A DNA stretch of 64,000 nt from Methanoculleus horonobensis (GTDB taxonomy: Archaea > Halobacteriota > Methanomicrobia > Methanomicrobiales > Methanoculleaceae), in the NCBI RefSeq assembly GCF_001602375.1, contig NZ_BCNY01000015.1:824736-888735 (forward strand). The letters run 5' to 3'. The translations under genes were made by a program, and so were the position numbers. The notes under the pieces are model-generated. The model ran no database searches, was not told where the DNA came from, and was given only the letters and a program-made list of their open reading frames with translations. Of this stretch, positions 7,388-15,543 are shown piece after piece; the first letter of the stretch is position 1; the number at the start of each line of letters is the position of its first letter.

Positions 7388-9742
7388 GTGGCATATTCGG
7401 AGGACTCAGAGAGTGCGTTACGCACCGCGGCGCAGGATCGGGAGGGTCATGAACGCGTGGCACACCTTCTGGCCGAGAACGAGGCGCTCCGGCGGGAGAA
7501 TGCCGCGCTGCAGTCCGTAAAGGACGCCCTGCAGGAGAGCGAGGAGCGTTACCGGCGCCTCTTCGAGGACGACCTCACCGGGGATGTTGTCGTCGCCGCG
7601 GATGGTCGGATACTCTCCTGCAACCCGGCGTTCGCAAGGATATTCGGGTTCGCCTCGAGGGAAGAGGCTCTGGATACCGATGTCCGGGATCTCTTCGAGG
7701 ATCCCGGGGAACTGAACCGGATCGTCGCAAGTCTCCGGAAGGAAGGAAAGATAGAGAACGTGGGCCGGACACGGAGACGCCGGGACGGAACCCGCATCCA
7801 TATCGTGGAGAATGTGGTCGGGCGTTTCGGTTCCGGCGGCGAACTGTTCGAGATCCAGGGCTACATCTACGACGACTCGGAGCGCAAGCGGGCGGAAGAA
7901 ACCCTCCGGGAGAACATGGAGTGGTACCGCCAGGCGCTCGACAACCCGCTCATCGGCTACGCACACTGCGAGATCGTCGTCGATGCCGCCGCAAGACCCG
8001 TTGATTACATATATCTGGAGGTCAACCGGGCGTTTGAACTCTTTACCGGACTCAGAAGGGAAGATGTCGTGAACCGGCGGGTGACTGAAGTTCTCCCTCC
8101 TGATGAGGCTGCCGGAATCATTGCGATCTATGGAGACGTGGCGCTGACAGGAGAATCCGCAGCGTTTCAGTATCCTTTGCCGAGCCTTTCGAAATGGTTC
8201 GAGGTCACCGCGTTTTCACATCAACGGGGACGCGTCACGACCTTCTTCACCGAGATCACCGAGCGCAAACGGGCGGAGGAGGCTCTCCGGGAGAGCGAGG
8301 AGCGTTACCGGCGGCTTTTCGAGGACGATCTCACCGGAGACTTCCTCACCACCGCGGATGGCCTGATACTCGCCTGCAACCCGGCATTCGTCAGAATATT
8401 CGGGTTTGCTTCCATAGAAGAAGCACTGAATACCAATATCCGGGACCTCTATGAAGATCCCCGTGACCGGGACGCGCTCCTCACGCGCCTGCAGAGAGAT
8501 GGGAAGGCCGAGAACGAGGGGAGGATCCGGAAGCGCCGGGACGGGACGCGCATCCACGTCGTAGAGAACGTGGTCGGACGCTTCAGCGCGGACGGCAAAC
8601 TCCTGGAGACCCAGGGCTACATCTACGATGATTCGAGGCGCAAACAGGTGGAGGAAGCCCTGCGCGAGAGCGAGGAACGGTTCCGTGCGGTTCTCGAGAA
8701 CTCGCTCGACGCTGCCTACCGGCGCAACCTCCAGGCCGACCGCTACGATTACATGAGCCCGGTCATCGAGGAGATCCTCGGCTTCACCCCCGAGGAGATG
8801 GCTGTGATGAGCCTTGAGGATGTCATGGAGCGCATCCACCCCGACGACCGGCCGGCGGTCGTGGCGGAACTGAACGCCGCGGCCGCTTCGGGGAGAGGCC
8901 TCCTCCTCTACCGGTTTCTGGCGAAGAACGGGGAGTACCGCTGGCTTGAGGATCACCTCATGGTGATCCGCGATCCCGGCGGCCGGCCGCTCTACCGGGG
9001 CGGCATGGTTCGCGACGTCACCGGGCGGAAGGAAGCCGAGGCGGAGCTCGCCCGGGTGCACCGGGATCTCCGGTCTGCTCACCGGGAGGCAAACCTCTAC
9101 CTCGATATCCTGACCCACGACATCGGGAACACCGAGAACGTCTCGAACCTCTATGCCGAACTGCTGCTCGAGATGCTCGACGGCGAGGTGGCAGGATACG
9201 CGGCGAACCTGAAGCGGAGCATAGCAAAGAGCATCGAGATCCTCGGCATCGTCTCCAAGATCCGGCGGATTCATGCCGGACCTCCCGCGCTCCGGTCGAC
9301 CGAGATCGATGCGGTCATCCGGACCGAGATCGACCACTTTCCGTCCGTACCCACCAGTTATGAGGGCGCATCGTGCGAGGTCGTTGCCGACGATCTCCTC
9401 TGCGAGGTCTTCACGAACCTGATCGGCAACGCCGTCAAGCACGGGGGTCCCGGGGTCACCGTAACCATACGGGTCGAGCCTGAGGAGGGCGGGTTCGTCC
9501 GGGTGACGGTCGCGGATACCGGCCGGGGCGTCCCGGACGACCGGAAGGAGGAGATCTTCCACCGCTACGAGAAGCAGCAGCGGGGCGTGGGCGAGGGGCT
9601 CGGGCTGTATCTCGTGCAGATCCTGATCGACCGCTACGGCGGCCGGATCTGGGTGGAAGACCGGGTGCCCGGCCGTCCCGGGGAGGGGGCGGCGTTCGTA
9701 TTCCTGCTCCGGAAAGCGGCCGACGTGCCGGTACGTCCGTGA
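7388..9742 (+). CDS. Cytosolic multi-PAS sensor histidine kinase
   Basis: 784 residues from a GTG at 7388 with GGGAG just upstream. No membrane segments are visible, so the sensor is probably cytoplasmic. Layout: coiled N-terminus (1-50), PAS1 (about 50-172), PAS2 (177-300), PAS3 (303-425), PAS4 (427-550), dimerisation/phosphoacceptor helix with LTHDIGN (H577), then a HATPase domain with N-box NLIGNAVKHGG, G1 box VADTGRGVPDD and G2 box GVGEGLGLYL. PAS1 and PAS3 are almost the same sequence, including ESEERYRRLFEDDLTGD and RRDGTRIH, an internal duplication. No response regulator is adjacent, as is common for methanogen kinases. The signal is unknown. Confidence 0.93.
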   Translation: MAYSEDSESALRTAAQDREGHERVAHLLAENEALRRENAALQSVKDALQESEERYRRLFEDDLTGDVVVAADGRILSCNPAFARIFGFASREEALDTDVRDLFEDPGELNRIVASLRKEGKIENVGRTRRRRDGTRIHIVENVVGRFGSGGELFEIQGYIYDDSERKRAEETLRENMEWYRQALDNPLIGYAHCEIVVDAAARPVDYIYLEVNRAFELFTGLRREDVVNRRVTEVLPPDEAAGIIAIYGDVALTGESAAFQYPLPSLSKWFEVTAFSHQRGRVTTFFTEITERKRAEEALRESEERYRRLFEDDLTGDFLTTADGLILACNPAFVRIFGFASIEEALNTNIRDLYEDPRDRDALLTRLQRDGKAENEGRIRKRRDGTRIHVVENVVGRFSADGKLLETQGYIYDDSRRKQVEEALRESEERFRAVLENSLDAAYRRNLQADRYDYMSPVIEEILGFTPEEMAVMSLEDVMERIHPDDRPAVVAELNAAAASGRGLLLYRFLAKNGEYRWLEDHLMVIRDPGGRPLYRGGMVRDVTGRKEAEAELARVHRDLRSAHREANLYLDILTHDIGNTENVSNLYAELLLEMLDGEVAGYAANLKRSIAKSIEILGIVSKIRRIHAGPPALRSTEIDAVIRTEIDHFPSVPTSYEGASCEVVADDLLCEVFTNLIGNAVKHGGPGVTVTIRVEPEEGGFVRVTVADTGRGVPDDRKEEIFHRYEKQQRGVGEGLGLYLVQILIDRYGGRIWVEDRVPGRPGEGAAFVFLLRKAADVPVRP

Positions 9743-9780
9743 GACGGGAGAGGGTTGTGAATCCCCTCTCGCCGGTAGGT

Positions 9781-10995
9781 TTAGCTGGCCGTCGCGTTCT
9801 CCGCTCCTGCGTAGGATACCCGGTAGATCACGCCGTTGGTATCATCACCCACGAGCAGCGAACCGTCCTCTGCAATCGCAAGTCCGCAGAGCCGGGCGGA
9901 GAAAGCCGTTTCGTTGTTGTGCAGGAACCCGGTCATGAAGTCCTCGAACCCCTCGGGCTCGCCCGCGTCATTGAACTGAACCCGCACCACCTTGTAGCCG
10001 ACCGGCGGGTAGCGGTTCCACGACCCGCGGAGGGTTAAGAAGGCGTCGTTCCGGTACTCTTCCGGGAACTGCGTCTCGTTGTAGAAGACAAACTGCATCG
10101 GCGAGCTGTGCGCCTGGTACTCGAGCACCGACGGGACGCTCATGGCGCAGAACTCTTCGCGGGTCATGTTCGGGGGCTCCTGTGCGATGACCGTGTCGAT
10201 CTGCTGCTTCCCGTAACACCACGGCCACCCGTAGTTTCCTCCTTCCTCGATCCGGTTCAGCTCCTCAGGGGGCAGATCCGGGCCCCGCCAGTCGGATCCC
10301 TGGTCGAATGCCCAGAACTCGCCGGTCTCGGGGTGCCAGTCGAAGCCGATGGTGTTTCGGAGCCCTTCGGCATAGATGCGGCGCTCGCTGCCGTTGATCT
10401 GGAGCATGGTTGCATGTTCGGGGTTCGGCTCCGGGCAGGCGTTGCAGCTGCTCCCCACCGAGAGATAGAGCCGGCCGTCGGGGCCGAAGCGGAGCGTGCG
10501 GTTCGGGTGCTGCCCTCCGTCGGGCAGTCCGCCGACGAGGAGTTCGGCGTCGCCGACACTGCCGTTCGGGCCGACTGCGGCGACGTAGACCTCTGTCGGC
10601 GTCGCGAGGTAGAGGCTGTCGTTATGATAGGCGATCCCGTGCAGGTAACCGATCCCGGAGACGACGACCTCCTCTTCATCGGCCGCGCCGTCGCCGTCCG
10701 TGTCGCGGAGGGCAGTTGTCTGATTCTCCTCCGGCTGCGTGACATAGACCGTGCCGTCATCCCCGACGGTTATGATCCTCGGGTTCACGAGATCACGTGC
10801 AAAAACGTTCACTTCAAAGCCCTCGGGGAGGTTAAGGTCGTCCAGCAGGTCTTCGCTGAACTCCAGGCGTTCCGGCACGAAACTGGAGCCGTTGACCTGC
10901 ACCACGTCCTCGGCCTGGGCGAGCACCCCTGCCGGGAGAAGGCAGAGGAGAACCAGAGCAGCCGCGAGCACAAAATGTTCCGGTGCGTACTTCAT
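9781..10995 (-). CDS. Secreted PQQ-dependent sugar dehydrogenase family protein (GSDH fold)
   Basis: 404 residues with a signal peptide (about 1-26, hydrophobic core LAAALVLLCLLPAGVLA). Beta-propeller landmarks of soluble glucose/sorbosone dehydrogenases are present: PEGFEVNVFARDLVNPR, GGQHPNRTLRFGPDGRLYLSVGS (written here only in part), GLRNTIGFDWHPETGEFW, and EEGGNYGWPWCYG. The histidine after GGQ corresponds to the catalytic histidine of the family. The protein would act outside the membrane. The family classically needs PQQ, which methanogens are not known to make, so cofactor and substrate are uncertain; many archaeal members are uncharacterised. It is convergent with the PAS kinase and divergent from the SpoIIE phosphatase gene. 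Confidence 0.85.
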   Translation of the reverse strand: MKYAPEHFVLAAALVLLCLLPAGVLAQAEDVVQVNGSSFVPERLEFSEDLLDDLNLPEGFEVNVFARDLVNPRIITVGDDGTVYVTQPEENQTTALRDTDGDGAADEEEVVVSGIGYLHGIAYHNDSLYLATPTEVYVAAVGPNGSVGDAELLVGGLPDGGQHPNRTLRFGPDGRLYLSVGSSCNACPEPNPEHATMLQINGSERRIYAEGLRNTIGFDWHPETGEFWAFDQGSDWRGPDLPPEELNRIEEGGNYGWPWCYGKQQIDTVIAQEPPNMTREEFCAMSVPSVLEYQAHSSPMQFVFYNETQFPEEYRNDAFLTLRGSWNRYPPVGYKVVRVQFNDAGEPEGFEDFMTGFLHNNETAFSARLCGLAIAEDGSLLVGDDTNGVIYRVSYAGAENATAS

Positions 10996-11248
10996 CTCTC
11001 AAACACCTCAAGATGCCGCAGGCTGGCGCCTGCACCGTCGGCCCGATAGTCCCGGCGGCTCGGAGTTCCGGGTCGGCGGGTCAGAGTTGTCCCACCTGAC
11101 CGGCGGCGCCGGTGGGATCACGGAGCGAGTTATAGGTTTGGGTGAGTGCGAGATCCGTTCCCTGCTGCCGTCCGGGGCCCGCCTGTCCGGCAGGGATGGA
11201 CGATTCAATCCAGCATGCCTTATCTCCTTTACCGGAGCAATCTTAGTG
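10996..11248. promoter_or_regulatory. Divergent intergenic region between dehydrogenase and SpoIIE phosphatase genes
   Basis: This 253-base spacer must hold the start signals for the minus-strand dehydrogenase and the plus-strand phosphatase. A GTTATAGG word near 11129 is the only TATA-like candidate I can point to for the plus-strand gene. No coding potential was seen. Confidence 0.4.
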
Positions 11249-13390
11249 ATGAGCGAGAGTGAGCCGGAGCGCCGCCGGATCCGGATCCCGGTCAGAACCA
11301 AGTTCCTCCTCGCATTCCTGGGCCTCTCGACGGTCGCCCTTCTTCTCGCCGGTTCTCTTGCATTCACGCAGATGAACGATGTCGGCAGCTATGCCCTTGA
11401 CCGGAGCACCGATCTCGGAATCCGCGCGATGAACGACAGCACAGCTGCGCTTGAGCGCAACGCCGAGGAGTCGCTTCTCCGGCTCGCGCAGGATCAGGCC
11501 TATATCAGCAACATCGTCTTTGAGCAGGTGAGCGGGGACCTTGAGGTGATGGAGCGCTACGCGACGACCCTCCAGGGGAACCCATCCATGGTTCGGCCGC
11601 GGCACTTCTACCTGCAGGACGAGGAGCCGGCAGACCGGCGTTCGACCTCGGTTCTCTTCCTCTCGCCCGGCATCGATGCCGGCCTTCTCAGCGAAGAGCG
11701 GAACGCCGCAGGGATGATGGACGATATCTTCATTCCCATCTCCGCAACGAACCGGCACCTGGCGAACGTCTACGTCGGGACTGGGTCCGGGATGGCGATG
11801 ATCTATCCCTGGACGGCCGGGCTTGACGCCACGTGCGATCCCCGGCTCAGGAGCTGGTTCGTGCAGGCGAACGGGGCCGGAGGAGCGGTCTGGTCCGAGC
11901 CGTACGTCGACCTCATCGGCCACGGCCTGATGGTGACATGTTCGCGGCCGGTTTACACCTCCGGGAGAGACTGGGTCTGGGTGGTCGGTGCGGACGTCAC
12001 GATCGAGACGATCAACCAGCAGATCATCGGCACCCAGGTGGGCGACCGGGGCTATGCCATGCTGATCGACTCGCATGGAAACGTCATCAGCCGACCCGGC
12101 CTCACCTCGGGCGATCTGCGGTGGGACGAGTCGTTCGTCACCGAGAACCTGCTCGCGAGCGAGAACCCGGATCTCGTCGCGGTCGCCGGGAAGATGACCG
12201 CGGGGGAGAGCGGGGTCGCCAGGGTCGGGTTTGACGACGGCGAGCGATTCATCGCGTATGCCCCTGTCCGGAGCGTGAACTGGAGCGTCGGCGTCGTGAT
12301 GCCGGTCGATGAGGTGCTCGCGCCGATAGAGGAGACCCGGACGAGCATCTTCCAGGCGTCGGAGGATACCGTCCAGCACATCAGCGGTCAGCAGGAGACG
12401 ATGAAGGCCGTCTTTACCGGAACCTTCCTCGGCCTGCTCGCCGTCGTCGCCCTCCTGACCCTCGTCGTCACCCGCCACATCACCCGGCCGATCGAGGAGT
12501 TGCAGAGAGGCTCGGAGGCCATAGGGCGGGGCGACCTCGATCACCGGGTGGAGGTGGCGACCGGGGACGAGTTCGAAGATCTCGCCTGCTCGTTCAATAA
12601 GATGGCGGCCGATCTGAAGGGGCATGTCGAGGATCTCCGCCGAACTACCGCGGAGAAGGAGCGGGTTGCAAAAGAGCTCGAGATCGCGAAGGAGATCCAG
12701 CAGAGCATCCTCCCGGAGTCGGCTCCGGTGCTCCCCGGCTTCGACCTCGCGGGTTTCAACCTGCCTGCCCGCGAGGTGGGCGGGGACTTCTTCGATTACA
12801 TCCCGGTCGGGGAAGGCTGCTGGGGCGTTGAGATTGCCGACGTCTCGGGGAAAGGCGTTCCTGCCGCACTCTTCATGGCGCTCTCCCGCACCCTCGTCCG
12901 GGCGAGCGCCTCGGAGAACCCGGATCCCGCCGGGTCGATCCTTGAGGCGAACCGATACATCTGCATGGACTCAAAGACCTGCATGTTCGTCACGCTCTTC
13001 TACGGGATCCTCGATACCCGGAAGGGAACCTTCACCTACGTAAACGCAGGCCACAACCCTCCCCTCCTCTTCAGGAAAGGCTCGACCGTTGCGGAACTAC
13101 TCCAGGGGAAGGGGATCGCGCTCGGGATCTTTGACGATATCGAGCTCGAACTCGTGGAGCTCCGGTTGAATTCCGGCGATACGGTGGTCTTCTACACCGA
13201 CGGAGTGACCGAGGCCACGAATGAGCGCGACGAGGAGTACGGCACGGAGCGGCTTACAACGCTCATCCCGAAACTGGTCGGCCTCGGGGCACGGGAGATG
13301 ATCGCGGCGATCGTGGAGGATGTCACCACCCACGCAGGAAGTCAGCCTCAGTTCGACGACATCACGCTCGTGGTCCTGAAGGTCGGGTAA
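11249..13390 (+). CDS. Membrane Cache-HAMP-SpoIIE (PP2C) serine phosphatase
   Basis: About 713 residues from the ATG at 11249; the open frame extends further upstream but that part is poor protein sequence and overlaps the divergent gene's start. Layout: cytoplasmic basic start, TM1 (about 19-40), a roughly 350-residue extracytoplasmic region with double-Cache features (YPWTAGLDATCDPRLRSW, then DRGYAMLIDSHGNVISRPG), TM2 (about 389-410, LLAVVALLTLVV), HAMP (about 411-465, TRPIEELQRGSEAIGRGDLDHR), a short coiled coil, and a SpoIIE/RsbU-type phosphatase (EIQQSILPE, GGDFFDY, ADVSGKGVPAALFMA, VNAGHNPPLLF, YTDGVTEATN). It should dephosphorylate a protein partner in response to an extracellular ligand. 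No STAS or anti-sigma-like kinase gene is nearby. Confidence 0.93.
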   Translation: MSESEPERRRIRIPVRTKFLLAFLGLSTVALLLAGSLAFTQMNDVGSYALDRSTDLGIRAMNDSTAALERNAEESLLRLAQDQAYISNIVFEQVSGDLEVMERYATTLQGNPSMVRPRHFYLQDEEPADRRSTSVLFLSPGIDAGLLSEERNAAGMMDDIFIPISATNRHLANVYVGTGSGMAMIYPWTAGLDATCDPRLRSWFVQANGAGGAVWSEPYVDLIGHGLMVTCSRPVYTSGRDWVWVVGADVTIETINQQIIGTQVGDRGYAMLIDSHGNVISRPGLTSGDLRWDESFVTENLLASENPDLVAVAGKMTAGESGVARVGFDDGERFIAYAPVRSVNWSVGVVMPVDEVLAPIEETRTSIFQASEDTVQHISGQQETMKAVFTGTFLGLLAVVALLTLVVTRHITRPIEELQRGSEAIGRGDLDHRVEVATGDEFEDLACSFNKMAADLKGHVEDLRRTTAEKERVAKELEIAKEIQQSILPESAPVLPGFDLAGFNLPAREVGGDFFDYIPVGEGCWGVEIADVSGKGVPAALFMALSRTLVRASASENPDPAGSILEANRYICMDSKTCMFVTLFYGILDTRKGTFTYVNAGHNPPLLFRKGSTVAELLQGKGIALGIFDDIELELVELRLNSGDTVVFYTDGVTEATNERDEEYGTERLTTLIPKLVGLGAREMIAAIVEDVTTHAGSQPQFDDITLVVLKVG

Positions 13391-13510
13391 CGGAGTGCCC
13401 GGCGAGCGGTGCCGGGATTCCGGCGCCCTCGTTCCGCTCCGCCACAGTTCATCCCGAATGCTGCCGCGGCAGAGTCCGCAGGAGGACAGGCAGACCCATC
13501 AGAAAAATGA

Positions 13511-13524
13511 GGGCACGGATGCCC
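13511..13524. terminator. Hairpin between convergent genes
   Basis: GGGCA and TGCCC pair around a four-base loop in the 145-base gap between the end of the phosphatase gene and the end of the Cache gene. Its place between two convergent stops makes a bidirectional end signal plausible; the stem is short. Confidence 0.35.
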
Positions 13525-13535
13525 TTATCTCGCTT

Positions 13536-14375
13536 CTACTCAACCGCCCGGATCACCGCCACTCTCCACTCTACCCCGTGGAGTCCGGCGGTCGTCCAGG
13601 TGATCTCCTTCTGCACCGCCTCACCGCCGTCAGTGAACCCATAGGTCGCGGTGCCGTAACGCTCACCGGCGACCCGGCGGGCCACGTCGAGCAGATCCGG
13701 GTAGTCGACATAGAGCGGGTCTTCAAACGTCATCTTCCCGATCTGGGCCGGGTCGGTGTCGTAGATCACCCGTCCGTCCGTCTGGACGACCATCACCTGG
13801 TACGGGGTGCCGTTCGCCGCCGGGCCGGCGATGCCTCCGATCAGAACCTCCGGCCGGAAGACGATGGAGGAGAACCCGACAAACAGCCCTTCGTTCGTGA
13901 AGACGGGTGCTACGATGACCGCCGCCGGGATCTCCTCCGCGACCGTGATCGTCTCGCTCATGATCGGCCGCTTCGTCGCGAGGATGTGCCGGACATGGGC
14001 CTGGCCACCGATCTCCATGCCCTCGACGTCGCGGTACGCCGCCGGTTCGACGGCGAGGATCGTGCCGTTCGCGTTGCTGACCGTGCAGTCGATGATCGAC
14101 GGGTCGGTTGCGGAGAGGTTCGCGAGGGTTCCGCGAGCGGCGGCGCCGGAGAGATCGGTCTTCCCGAGTTCGAACGCGGCATGGCTCAAGTGGCCGTCCA
14201 GGGCCTCGAGCGCCGCTGTGATATCGGACTGCAGGTGGATGAGGAGCGTCGCAGCATCTCCATCGGTCACGGAGGCAGGCGGCGGTGCCTGCTGGTTCAA
14301 TGCGGCAAAACCGGCGCCGACAGCGATCAGAACCGCCAGCATGGCAACGATCCACGGGTATAATTGAGAATTCAT
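13536..14375 (-). CDS. Membrane-anchored Cache-domain protein, no output domain
   Basis: About 279 residues from the ATG at 14375 (a GTG nine bases earlier is possible). One N-terminal membrane segment (WIVAMLAVLIAVGAGFAALN, about 7-26) is followed by an extracytoplasmic Cache-like region: SIIDCTVSNANGTILAVEPAAY, RPIMSETITV, VFTNEGLFVGFSSIVF and YQVMVVQTDGRVIYDTDP are typical of dCache ligand-binding domains. The protein ends without kinase, HAMP or methyl-accepting parts, so it may be a lipoprotein-like binding or co-sensor partner. The nearby Cache-HAMP-SpoIIE protein is a candidate for sharing a ligand. Function is inferred from the fold only. Confidence 0.75.
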   Translation of the reverse strand: MNSQLYPWIVAMLAVLIAVGAGFAALNQQAPPPASVTDGDAATLLIHLQSDITAALEALDGHLSHAAFELGKTDLSGAAARGTLANLSATDPSIIDCTVSNANGTILAVEPAAYRDVEGMEIGGQAHVRHILATKRPIMSETITVAEEIPAAVIVAPVFTNEGLFVGFSSIVFRPEVLIGGIAGPAANGTPYQVMVVQTDGRVIYDTDPAQIGKMTFEDPLYVDYPDLLDVARRVAGERYGTATYGFTDGGEAVQKEITWTTAGLHGVEWRVAVIRAVE

Positions 14376-14448
14376 AGAAACCACTCAGTACAGGAGAAAG
14401 GGGGGCGCGGGAAATTTAAGGCCTGCGGAATTGCCCTTAGGTATGCCG

Positions 14449-15165
14449 TCACCGGGGAGTCCGTTCCCGGAGCCGCCCTTGGTGTATTCGCCATCCCACA
14501 AAGGCGGCCAGAACGGCGACGACGATCGCGACCAGGATGCCGATCCCGAGCGCGGGGTCATGCCGGTAGATATCCAGGAGCGCGTCGGACCCGAGGGCGA
14601 TGACGAGGCTGGAGGCAAGCGACCCGGTGCAGACGCAGGCGAAGACCCTGGCCTTCTCCAGCCCCAGCAGCCGGCCGAGGATCGCCCCGTTCATCGCCCC
14701 TGTTCCCTGGAGCGGGAAGAAGACGAAGAGGGCAAGCCCTATCGTCGAGAACCGCCGGAGCCAGGGCCGGGCATCGGTGTAGTTCCGGCCCGCGGTCATC
14801 CCGCTCTCGAGCAGGCGGCCGACGAGCGGGATCTTCAGCGCCAGATCGAAGTTCCAGACGACGAAGAGGGAGACGGCCACGTCGAGGAGGAAGATTGCGA
14901 GGGTGATGAGCCACCAGGGGTAGCCCATCACGATCGCTATGGGAATGATCGACTCCTTTCCGGCCGGGGGGACAAAGTAGGCGGCGAGCAGCCCCGAGAT
15001 GACGAGGAACTGCTGGTAGGGCTCGATCAGGTAAAGTCCCGCGAAAAGGGCCAGCGCGATGACGAACGGGAGAACGAATTTTATGGGGCCGGCAAGGCAG
15101 GGGCTTGCGAAGAGGTTCCAGTAGCCCTCGGGTCTGGGTATATTGTTCGTATCGTCTGTGCTCAT
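14449..15165 (-). CDS. COG2426-family small multidrug-export-like membrane protein
   Basis: 238 residues with five or six hydrophobic segments. The central GRNYTDARPWLRRFSTIGLALFVFFPLQGTGA segment (quoted here only as a landmark around residues 127-157) and GAILGRLLGLEK match the putative small multi-drug export family (PF06695, COG2426). Despite the family name, the transport substrate is not established; related SNARE-associated/DedA-like folds move lipids. It is on the same strand as the Cache gene that follows 64 bases downstream, so the two may be cotranscribed. Confidence 0.75.
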   Translation of the reverse strand: MSTDDTNNIPRPEGYWNLFASPCLAGPIKFVLPFVIALALFAGLYLIEPYQQFLVISGLLAAYFVPPAGKESIIPIAIVMGYPWWLITLAIFLLDVAVSLFVVWNFDLALKIPLVGRLLESGMTAGRNYTDARPWLRRFSTIGLALFVFFPLQGTGAMNGAILGRLLGLEKARVFACVCTGSLASSLVIALGSDALLDIYRHDPALGIGILVAIVVAVLAAFVGWRIHQGRLRERTPR

Positions 15166-15276
15166 GGGCCGATCTCCGGCGAGGAGATACTCAATTCAGA
15201 TTGGGGTTTTTTAGTTAATACGTTATCTGCAGAGGTTCCAGCAGGTTCAAGTTCATGAAGCGCAAGGATAGGGTGC

Positions 15277-15543
15277 ATGACCCCTGTTCCCGTTACCCGG
15301 CCACCCCGTTCTCTCCCCGTTGTCGATGCCGGCACCCGGGAGAGCGCTTTATGCACGATCGCGAACGTCGCGACCGCGCTCGAGACATTGCGCGAGGTGA
15401 GGAAGCACGTTCGCGGCGACCACAAGCGGCGCCTCGACGACGTCGCGGTGATCCTCCGTGTCGTTGCGCTCGATGCCCAGGCTACCTACGCGATCACCGA
15501 CGAAGAGGCCCGGTCGTTCATTCGGGACTGTCGGCCGAGGTGA
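15277..15543 (+). CDS. Small hypothetical protein
   Basis: 88 residues, basic N-terminus with prolines, then a mostly helical body (ATALETLREVRKHVRGDHKRRLDDVAVILRVVALDAQ) ending EARSFIRDCRPR. Composition is protein-like and the opposite strand carries no better candidate, so I keep it as a real but unrecognised gene. It overlaps the end of the convergent DUF885 gene by 26 bases. No strong ribosome site precedes the ATG at 15277. Confidence 0.45.
   Translation: MTPVPVTRPPRSLPVVDAGTRESALCTIANVATALETLREVRKHVRGDHKRRLDDVAVILRVVALDAQATYAITDEEARSFIRDCRPR

Noticed and set aside
10751..11248. Open frame extending 166 codons upstream of the SpoIIE phosphatase start
   Set aside because: It overlaps the opposite-strand dehydrogenase gene start, its translation is Arg/Ser-rich shadow sequence, and a proper ATG followed by a cytoplasmic start and TM1 lies at 11249.
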